Source: CAYLLT01 sp964591605
Lineage (GTDB): Bacteria; Planctomycetota; Phycisphaerae; UBA1845; PWPN01
Direction of reading: 5' to 3'
Length of the DNA: 8,731 nucleotides
Assembly: GCA_964591605.1 (NCBI GenBank)
Contig: CAZQEN010000320.1
Span: 1 to 8,731, forward strand
The position numbers and the translations under genes are program-made. The notes under the pieces were generated by a model that did not search any database, had not been told where the DNA came from, and saw nothing but the letters and a program-made list of their open reading frames with translations. This document shows positions 1-4,622 of the stretch, one piece after another; the stretch's first letter is position 1, and every line of letters starts with the position of its first letter.

Positions 1-740
1 GGGAAAGTGGGAAGGTGGGAAGGTGAGAAAGGGGTGGGGGCGGGAATGGGGATTTGAGATGTGAGATTTGAGATTTGAGATGGGGGATCGGGGGGGAGAG
101 AGGGAGGTGTGGGCTGGGGGCTGGGCGAGGGGGGACTTGCGGTGGCAGAGGGGGAGGGGGCGGGTTCGTCGGGTTCCCGGGAGTGGGAGGGGCCGTTGGC
201 GAGCTGGGTGAGGAGGTCCCAGGCCTGCGGGGGGATGTCGGCGGGGTCGTCGTCGGCATCCTCGGCGTTTTCGCGGCGGCGCTGGGTGCGGAGCCGGGAG
301 AACTGGGTGAGGCAGCGGTTCATTTCGCGGTCGATGAGGGATTCGTAGCGGATGAGGCGGTCGAGGTCGGGCTCGCCGGGCAGGACGATGTCGGCGGGGT
401 CGAAGTCTTCGTACTGGGCGTCGGCGTCGTCGCGGGCGGCCTGGACGGAGCGGGCTTCGTAGCGGTAGGCGCGGTTGAGGCGCCATTGGCAGACGGCGAT
501 GCGCTGGACGAGCATTTCTTCGAGGCGGCCGACGGGTTTGAGGTCGATCTGGAGCTCGGCGTGGAGGGTGATGAAGTCTTCGACGCGTTCGGCGGGGTCG
601 TGTTCGAGGATGAGGGACTGGGCGGTGAGGCCGTGGGTGGTGGCGTTGAGGGCGGAGCGGGCTTTGCCTTCGGGGGTCTTCGGGCCGGTGGATTTCCGGG
701 CGTTCTTGCGATTGGCTTCGATCTGTTTCTGGGTTGGCAT
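1..740 (-). CDS. Partial protein with basic 'STGPKTPEGKARS' N-terminus, function unknown
   Basis: The frame is open from an ATG at 740 down to the left window edge (246 codons, no stop), so the C-terminus is missing. The start is supported by AGAAAGGA at 757-750, nine bases upstream. Residues 1-45 carry the basic motif STGPKTPEGKARS followed by LNATTHGLTA. From memory this recurs at the N-terminus of many uncharacterised planctomycete and acidobacterial proteins; its role is unknown, though the basic patch could bind nucleic acid. Residues about 46-160 are charged and probably helical (RLEEMLVQRIAVCQWRLNRA near 72-91). From about residue 185 the chain becomes Pro/Ser-rich, and residues about 221-246 are a translation of the simple repeats at 1-81. 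That tail may be a repeat invasion of the 3' end rather than a functional domain. The opposite strand is also open in register, but it gives a Gly/Val-rich shadow without a ribosome site. Confidence 0.8.
   Translation of the reverse strand, partial: MPTQKQIEANRKNARKSTGPKTPEGKARSALNATTHGLTAQSLILEHDPAERVEDFITLHAELQIDLKPVGRLEEMLVQRIAVCQWRLNRAYRYEARSVQAARDDADAQYEDFDPADIVLPGEPDLDRLIRYESLIDREMNRCLTQFSRLRTQRRRENAEDADDDPADIPPQAWDLLTQLANGPSHSREPDEPAPSPSATASPPSPSPQPTPPSLPPDPPSQISNLTSQIPIPAPTPFSPSHLPTF
51..81. repeat. 'gatttgag' simple repeat
   Basis: About four imperfect, overlapping copies of gatttgagat lie in a row. The repeat sits inside the open frame of the minus-strand gene, where it encodes residues such as SQISNLTSQI. 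A related run occurs at 8181-8202 at the other end of the window. Its left flank (1-50) is G-rich with imperfect 'gggaaggt' copies. Confidence 0.75.
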
Positions 741-1156
741 GGGATCGGGTCCTTTCTGAGTTTGCGGGCTTCGTCGATAGCGGCCACAGAGATCACCGAG
801 GCCACCGAGAGGGCGTAACCGGGGTTTGATGCCCGAATCCGCACTCACGCGGGCGGAAGGCGGCGGGATGCCGACCCTCGGTCCTCGCGGTGAGGTCCGG
901 GTTCCCGTATGGGTAAACATGGCGGGTGTTCCGGGGGGCGGGACAGATGTGGAATGTGTGACGTTGGGCGGGGGTGGTGTGTTTCGCCCCTACCGGGGCT
1001 TTGGGGTTCCTTTGGCCTCTACCCAGGGCTGGCGCCCTGGGCTACCGTCTTACGCCGCTCCGCGGCTGGGAGGGGGGTGGCGGGGGAGACAGGGGGAATT
1101 CGTGGGCCACTCGGCGACCGGCGAGCGAGGGCCGAACGCCGATGGTCTGCGCCGGT
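741..1156. other. Intergenic region between two minus-strand genes
   Basis: This 416-bp stretch holds the leader of the left-edge gene and the hairpin module at 982-1067 (listed separately). The leader contains a short 9-bp-period repeat, caccgag at 794-800 and 803-809, within a phrase resembling 'cacagagatcaccgagg' intergenic repeats. No convincing promoter or RNA gene is seen, and open frames here lack ribosome sites and recognisable protein features. Confidence 0.6.
982..1067 (+). repeat. Three-hairpin intergenic repeat module, copy 1
   Basis: The module contains three stem-loops in order: 986-990 with 995-999 (GCCCC/GGGGC, loop TACC); 1022-1029 with 1034-1041 (cccagggc/gccctggg, loop tggc); and 1054-1058 with 1062-1066 (gccgc/gcggc, loop tcc). 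A second copy in the same orientation lies at 3236-3322. The first 19 bases (tttcgcccctaccggggct) are identical in both copies, and about 45 bases at the right end are nearly so. The roughly 21 bases between hairpins 1 and 2 are not conserved. It resembles REP-like repeats scattered in planctomycete genomes. Confidence 0.8.
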
Positions 1157-1906
1157 TCAGGGCGTCACGTGGGGGCGGTAGGCGCGGCAGAGGGCGACGA
1201 AGGCTTTGAAGAGCTTGCGGGTGACGCGGCTGCAGGGGAGTCGTTCGGGGTGCCACTGGACGGCGAGGATGTGGGGGGCGGCGGGGTTCTCGATGGCCTC
1301 GATGACGCCGTCGTCGGCCACGACGCAGGGGATGAAGCCGGGGGCCAGGTCGCGGACGGCCTGGTGGTGCTCGGTGGCGACGACGGTGGTGCGTACGCCG
1401 AGGATCTCGCTCATGGCGGTGCCGGGGATGACGAGGGTGCGGTGGCGGGTGCGTCGCCGGCCGCGGTGGTCGACGCGGGGCACGTTCTGGCGGGGATGCA
1501 GGTGCTGGTAAAGCGTTCCCCCCTCCAGCACGTTGATGAGCTGCATGCCGTAGCAGATGCCCAGGATGGGCAGTCTGCGGGCCCTGCCGGCCTGGTAGAG
1601 CCAGGTTTCGAAGGCGGTGCGCTTGGGGTAGATGACGCGGGTGCGGGGGCGGGGCTCTTCGCCGTAGAGGCGGGGGTCGACGTCGTCGCCGCCGACGATG
1701 ACCAGGCCGTCGATGCCCTCGAGGTAGCGGCGCAGGACCCGCCTGCGGTGGGCGATGGGCAGGAGGACGGGGTGGCCGCCGGCGTTGTTGACGGCGGCGG
1801 CGTAGCGGTGGTCGCAGACGAGCTCGTAATCGCCGTAATCGCCGCGGCGCCGGGGGACGGTCTCGCAGGTGATGCCGATGAGCGGGGCGTGGGGGCGTCT
1901 AGGCAT
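1157..1906 (-). CDS. Peptidase C26 / gamma-glutamyl hydrolase-like class I amidotransferase
   Basis: This is a 249-residue cytoplasmic protein of the PuuD-like family, which hydrolyses gamma-glutamyl amide bonds. The class I amidotransferase triad is visible: the nucleophile Cys118 in LGICYGMQ (115-122), and His219 and Glu221 in VQWHPE (216-221). HHQAV at 180-184 is typical of PuuD-like hydrolases. An N-terminal PLIGITCE strand and DGLVIVGGDDVDPRLYG (66-82) match the family substrate region. The nucleophile elbow has Tyr where PuuD proteins usually have Arg; that form is more familiar from the GMP synthetase amidotransferase domain. Length is normal for the family. The ATG at 1906 overlaps the upstream amidoligase stop by 8 nt (ATGCCTAG), and there is no strong ribosome site, so translation is probably coupled. 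The substrate is not identifiable; by context it is probably the amidoligase product or a related gamma-glutamyl compound. Confidence 0.9.
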   Translation of the reverse strand: MPRRPHAPLIGITCETVPRRRGDYGDYELVCDHRYAAAVNNAGGHPVLLPIAHRRRVLRRYLEGIDGLVIVGGDDVDPRLYGEEPRPRTRVIYPKRTAFETWLYQAGRARRLPILGICYGMQLINVLEGGTLYQHLHPRQNVPRVDHRGRRRTRHRTLVIPGTAMSEILGVRTTVVATEHHQAVRDLAPGFIPCVVADDGVIEAIENPAAPHILAVQWHPERLPCSRVTRKLFKAFVALCRAYRPHVTP

Positions 1907-3020
1907 AGACCTGGGCCCCCCGGCGTCCGAGCCAGACGTTGCTGGTGTCCGGAAGCTGGACCTTCATGGTCTCGGCGAAGTCGCGGAGGGTGTTGCCGCT
2001 GAGCAGCAGCTCGAGGCCCTCGTAATAGCGTCTGGCGAAGCGGCGCTGCCAGGTCTGGGGGTGCTCTCGGCGGGAGAAGGCGGCGGCGTCGCGGATGATG
2101 CGGGCGCCGTTGAAGCCCTTCTTGAGCAGCTTGAAGACCTCGAGGATCTCCTCGGGCGGGTCGATCTCCTCGATCTCGCGACGGTATTCCCAGAGGAACT
2201 TGTCGAGGTACTGGCCGGCGGTGACCGAGCGGCCCTGCCACTGGAGGCGGCAGCGCATGCCGCGGTGGCCGGCGTCGAGGCGTGACCAGAGGTAATTGGA
2301 ATGCCGCAAGTGGTCGCCCGCCTCCCCGCCCGAGAGCCAGCGCAGGGACACGGCCTTGATGACGCACAGGGCGGCGACGATGAATTCGGGGAGGTTCGAG
2401 TCGAGCACGCGGATCTCGAGGGTGGCCGGCTTGCGCTTGCGGGCGGGGTTGTAGACCATCTCGTGATGCACGTCATCGCCGGGCAGGTGAAGCTCGCCCG
2501 GAGGGCTGGGGAGGAAATAGGTTTCGCTGCCGCGGAGAAACCGGTTGGAGGCCTGGGTGGTCAGGCGATGGTCCCAGACCGGCGAGTTGGCGCCGATGGC
2601 GATCAGAAAGGGGATGTGATCGTGGATGTGGTGCGAGAGGTCAGCGGCGCCATCCTGGGTGAGGCGCTGGCCGGCGATTGAGACGTGAATGTGGGTGCCG
2701 GCGAAGCGATTGGTCCACCCCCCTACCAGCAGGGGCACGACATGGTCGCGCAGGGGCTGGTGGCTCCGGTAGAGTGAACGTAAGTATTTGCGTAGTCCGG
2801 ATTTAAGGAGAAAGAGGGATTCCCGGACGGTCTCGAAGGGGCGGCTGTTGTACTCGCTGCCGATGGAGGAGTCGCGGGTGAAGCGCTCGCCGTCTTCGGA
2901 GACGCCCGGGCGGGGTCGGGAGAGGCGCCGGCCGATCTGGTAATCGCCGGCGCCAATGCTGTAAGCCTCGACTTCTACGCCGGTTACGACACGTTTGGCC
3001 AGGTCGGACAAGGAGGGCAC
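1899..3020 (-). CDS. GCS2-like amidoligase (carboxylate-amine ligase family)
   Basis: This 373-residue protein resembles the glutamate-cysteine ligase type 2 / carboxylate-amine ligase superfamily, which uses ATP to join a carboxylate (often the glutamate side chain) to an amine. Family-type motifs appear in order: GVEVE (14-18), DSSIGSEYNSRPFE (50-63), GTHIHVS (108-114), NSPVWDHRLTTQASNR (145-160) and TLEIRVLDSNLPEF (200-213). These are the expected metal/ATP and substrate strands of the fold. Residues after about 240 are less conserved and helical. The GTG at 3020 is the first possible start because an in-frame TGA lies immediately upstream. No clear Shine-Dalgarno precedes it, and a hairpin occupies 3028-3046. 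The gene is promoter-proximal to the C26 hydrolase and overlaps it by 8 nt. It lacks features that would name the substrate, so calling it glutathione biosynthesis would be over-specific. Confidence 0.82.
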   Translation of the reverse strand: MPSLSDLAKRVVTGVEVEAYSIGAGDYQIGRRLSRPRPGVSEDGERFTRDSSIGSEYNSRPFETVRESLFLLKSGLRKYLRSLYRSHQPLRDHVVPLLVGGWTNRFAGTHIHVSIAGQRLTQDGAADLSHHIHDHIPFLIAIGANSPVWDHRLTTQASNRFLRGSETYFLPSPPGELHLPGDDVHHEMVYNPARKRKPATLEIRVLDSNLPEFIVAALCVIKAVSLRWLSGGEAGDHLRHSNYLWSRLDAGHRGMRCRLQWQGRSVTAGQYLDKFLWEYRREIEEIDPPEEILEVFKLLKKGFNGARIIRDAAAFSRREHPQTWQRRFARRYYEGLELLLSGNTLRDFAETMKVQLPDTSNVWLGRRGAQVYA

Positions 3021-3027
3021 TCACAGG

Positions 3028-3046
3028 GGCGGCCAAGCGGGCCGCC
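3028..3046 (-). promoter_or_regulatory. Hairpin just upstream of the amidoligase start
   Basis: A perfect 7-bp stem (ggcggcc at 3028-3034 with ggccgcc at 3040-3046, loop aagcg) ends seven bases before the GTG start. It would fold in the minus-strand transcript where a ribosome site should lie. No purine-rich Shine-Dalgarno is seen nearby. A role in limiting translation is an inference. Confidence 0.4.
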
Positions 3047-3094
3047 TCGGGACGCGGCCCAGGCCCCACTACCCGGCTGCCGCCCTGCACTCGG

Positions 3095-3117
3095 GTAATG
3101 ATGACCGCCCTCATTAC
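3095..3117. promoter_or_regulatory. Possible operator dyad upstream of the amidoligase operon
   Basis: GTAATGA (3095-3101) and TCATTAC (3111-3117) form a perfect 7-bp inverted repeat with a 9-base spacer, about 75 bp upstream of the GTG start. On the minus strand a weak promoter-like pair (TTGTGC, then TAGTAA about 18 bases on) overlaps its upstream edge. The AT content of the arms stands out from the GC-rich surroundings. The spacing suits a dimeric repressor or activator site, but no regulator gene is visible in the window. Confidence 0.3.
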
Positions 3118-3235
3118 TAGCCTAAGGGATGGCCTGAGCACAAGGGCCGGCGGTCTGTGCTGGGGGGATCTGACCAATCGTTGGGGCGCTGCGCTGTCAT
3201 CCCCAGAATCGGAGATACAAGCGCGGGGGGTGTTC

Positions 3236-3322
3236 TTTCGCCCCTACCGGGGCTCAGGAATCACGCTGCGGCGAATCCCACGGCTCGCGCCGTGGGCTAC
3301 CATCTTGCGCCGCTCCGCGGCT
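3236..3322 (+). repeat. Three-hairpin intergenic repeat module, copy 2
   Basis: This is the same arrangement as 982-1067: stem 3240-3244 with 3249-3253 (loop tacc), stem 3277-3284 with 3289-3296 (cccacggc/gccgtggg, loop tcgc), and stem 3309-3313 with 3317-3321 (gccgc/gcggc, loop tcc). In the middle stem, one G-C pair of copy 1 is a C-G pair here, so pairing is kept. The module runs into the tandem array: its last hairpin plus 'tttgcca' has the form of one array unit. Confidence 0.8.
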
Positions 3323-3328
3323 TTGCCA

Positions 3329-3428
3329 NNNNNNNNNNNNNNNNNNNNNNNNNNNNNNNNNNNNNNNNNNNNNNNNNNNNNNNNNNNNNNNNNNNNNNNN
3401 NNNNNNNNNNNNNNNNNNNNNNNNNNNN
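3329..3428. other. Assembly gap (100 Ns)
   Basis: There are exactly 100 Ns, a size commonly used as a placeholder for a gap of unknown length. Both flanks carry the tandem-repeat phrase cggctttgcca, so the assembly most likely broke inside the array. Frames that read through the Ns are meaningless. Confidence 0.95.
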
Positions 3429-3541
3429 TGCCGGTCCACCCGGCTTTGCCATGCCGGTCCACCCGGCTTTGCCATGCCGGTCCACCCGGCTTTGCCATGC
3501 CGGTCCCTCTGGCTTTGCCTTGCTGCTCTGCGGCTTTGCCA
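3429..3541 (+). repeat. 23-bp tandem repeat array, truncated by the gap
   Basis: Three identical 23-bp units occupy 3429-3451, 3452-3474 and 3475-3497. A diverged 23-bp unit (3498-3520) and a 21-bp unit (3521-3541) follow, then decay. Each unit has a 5-bp stem-loop (gccgg, tccac, ccggc) followed by tttgcca. The diverged units keep pairing through G-T wobbles. The unit length is not a multiple of three, so the array is not coding. There are no unique spacers, so it is not CRISPR. True copy number is unknown because of the gap. Confidence 0.9.
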
Positions 3542-3853
3542 TGCCGATGCCTGCCTTAGCCGCGCCAATCCGGAGCCTGGCTGTGTCGGTCCGCCGCTGT
3601 TGGAGGACGGTCGGGTGATCGCCCGTACTCGCTCGATGTCTCCCGGAAAGGTTACCACACGCTGGTGCGGCTGAAGTGGTGTATTGCGCGAGGCCGCGAC
3701 GCATGGCGGGGGATTTGACCCAAATGCGCGGCGGGGCGGCGTACCGAAGCCCTTTGAGGGGCTGAAATTGCGGATGGGGCCCGCGCCGGGCTGGCAAGGC
3801 GTTTGCATTGAGGAGACGTGTCAGAGGTATTGTCAGCAGAAGGAGAATCTCAC
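3542..3853. other. Intergenic leader region of the ferredoxin gene
   Basis: About 310 bases lie between the array and the ferredoxin start. A TTGACC hexamer at about 3715 could be a -35 element, but no good -10 follows at normal spacing. A small stem, agccc/gggct, lies near 3760. AGAAGGAG at 3838-3845 is the ferredoxin ribosome site. No convincing gene or RNA is seen. Confidence 0.4.
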
Positions 3854-4066
3854 ATGTCCGTGACGAAGGTTCAGATTCAGGAAGATGACTGCATTGGCTG
3901 CGAACAATGCGTGACCGAGTGCGACGCGGTGTTTGAGATGGCCGACGACAAAGCGATCGTCAAGCCGGATGCTCAGGCGCCCGAGGTGCTCGCGGCCAAG
4001 AGTGACGAGATCGTAAACGCCGCTAACGCCTGTCCGTCGGAAGCCATCAAGTACGAGACAGCCTGA
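3854..4066 (+). CDS. Single-cluster [4Fe-4S] ferredoxin
   Basis: This is a 70-residue soluble electron carrier. The cluster-binding pattern is Cys13-x2-Cys16-x2-Cys19 plus Cys60 in ACPSEAI, as in monocluster ferredoxins of the Thermotoga type. Cys23 is also present. In that type it can pair with a second cysteine in a disulfide, but no partner is visible here, so it is probably free. The region 28-58 is acidic, as usual for ferredoxins. The ATG at 3854 is chosen because AGAAGGAG (3838-3845) sits eight bases upstream; an in-frame ATG at 3818 would add 12 residues unlike the family. The gene stands alone, with a long leader upstream and a strong terminator downstream, so its redox partner cannot be inferred from context. 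Confidence 0.95.
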   Translation: MSVTKVQIQEDDCIGCEQCVTECDAVFEMADDKAIVKPDAQAPEVLAAKSDEIVNAANACPSEAIKYETA

Positions 4067-4091
4067 GCCCGACGGTGGCCGGCGGCTGTGG

Positions 4092-4132
4092 ATCGCCCGC
4101 TCACGGACCTCCACCATGAGCGGGCGATTGTT
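4092..4132 (+). terminator. Hairpin terminator of the ferredoxin gene
   Basis: A perfect 12-bp inverted repeat, atcgcccgctca (4092-4103) with tgagcgggcgat (4117-4128), has a 13-base loop and is followed by tgttt. It starts 26 bases after the ferredoxin stop. The T-run is short, so it may be a weak intrinsic terminator or an RNA-end stabiliser. Confidence 0.75.
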
Positions 4133-4210
4133 TGCGCGCGCCGCGGGTGCGGCGGACGGTCCGTGGTCGGTTGGGGCGTGGCAGATTCTTCCGGGCGGAA
4201 GCCGCCGTTT

Positions 4211-4278
4211 GTGGTGCAGGCGTCCCGCCTGCAGGTGTCCCGGCGCGCCGAGAAGATCCCGATGCATCGGGACACCAC
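4211..4278. repeat. Nested palindromic intergenic repeat
   Basis: Several stems nest here: gcaggcg/cgcctgc (4216-4222 with 4226-4232, loop tcc); ggtgtcccg/cgggacacc (4234-4242 with 4268-4276); and a perfect 16-bp palindrome, tcccgatgcatcggga (4257-4272). gtggtg (4211-4216) and caccac (4273-4278) can also close the whole segment. Some stems are mutually exclusive. The phrase around gcaggcgtcccgcctgc looks like a dispersed planctomycete repeat (from memory). Confidence 0.7.
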
Positions 4279-4376
4279 GACGCCGGCCGCACTTTCGGTT
4301 GTCAGTTGTCTGCTTCTGGAGCGTCTTCTGGTTGGGTACACTGGTGCTGTTTTCGGTATGAGAGTTTCGTGCTGGG

Positions 4377-4560
4377 TGCGCTAGGCCCGGCATTCATGCC
4401 GGGTAACCGGGCGGCATCGAATTGCCGATGCCGGTTCACCGGCATTCTCGTCCCGGCCTACGCCACAGGCCGGCGCTAAAGCAGGAAGAGAAGCCCGCTG
4501 GAAGCGGGCTCGAGGCCGACAGGACGCCCCGAACCCGGCCTGAAGGCCGGGCCTAGCGCA
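4377..4560. repeat. 184-bp hairpin cluster bounded by 28-bp inverted repeats
   Basis: The segment 4377-4404 reappears as its reverse complement at 4533-4560 with only two differences. Those differences are the two halves of one base pair in an internal hairpin (a-t at 4392/4397; on the same strand sense, c-g in the other copy). Each arm is itself a 7-bp stem-loop with a ttca or tgaa loop. Between the arms lie more stems: 4412-4419 with 4426-4433, or alternatively 4429-4434 with 4439-4444; 4453-4459 with 4467-4473; and 4492-4499 with 4503-4510. No protein is encoded. A MITE-like or REP-cluster element is plausible; no target-site duplication is obvious. Confidence 0.7.
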
Positions 4561-4622
4561 GACAATCGAATCCGTGTTACCGAAAAGGGCACCAGTAGCG
4601 GTACGGATCGGGAGTCGGGCAT

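Larger units (their letters stand above)
4067..4622. other. Repeat-rich intergenic region before the DUF1549 gene
   Basis: These 556 bases hold the terminator, the nested palindrome and the inverted-repeat cluster listed separately. The remainder (about 4279-4376 and 4561-4622) shows no clear promoter, RNA gene or conserved frame. Open frames here have no ribosome sites and encode low-complexity Arg/Pro-rich strings shaped by the hairpins. Confidence 0.6.

Noticed and set aside
75..818. Plus-strand open frame of 247 codons at the left edge
   Set aside because: It is exactly antisense, in register, to the minus-strand gene; its product is Gly/Val/Ala-rich, has no ribosome site and no recognisable motif.
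974..2002. Long plus-strand frame over the C26 gene
   Set aside because: It is the antisense shadow of a protein with clear catalytic motifs and begins inside the hairpin repeat module.
1411..2367. Minus-strand frame spanning the junction of the two operon genes
   Set aside because: It is an out-of-frame shadow rich in Pro, Arg, Ser and Ala, caused by high GC at third positions.
3429..3541. CRISPR array
   Set aside because: Units abut directly with no unique spacers, and no cas genes are present.
3098..3618. Plus- and minus-strand frames running across the Ns
   Set aside because: They depend on unknown bases and on a 23-bp repeat that shifts frame at every unit.
3700..3853. Sigma-70-type promoter for the ferredoxin
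   Set aside because: TTGACC is present, but no acceptable -10 hexamer lies 16-18 bases downstream, so it is mentioned only as a possibility.
4088..4479. Several short frames downstream of the ferredoxin
   Set aside because: They cover the terminator and palindromic repeats, lack ribosome sites and show no protein-like features.
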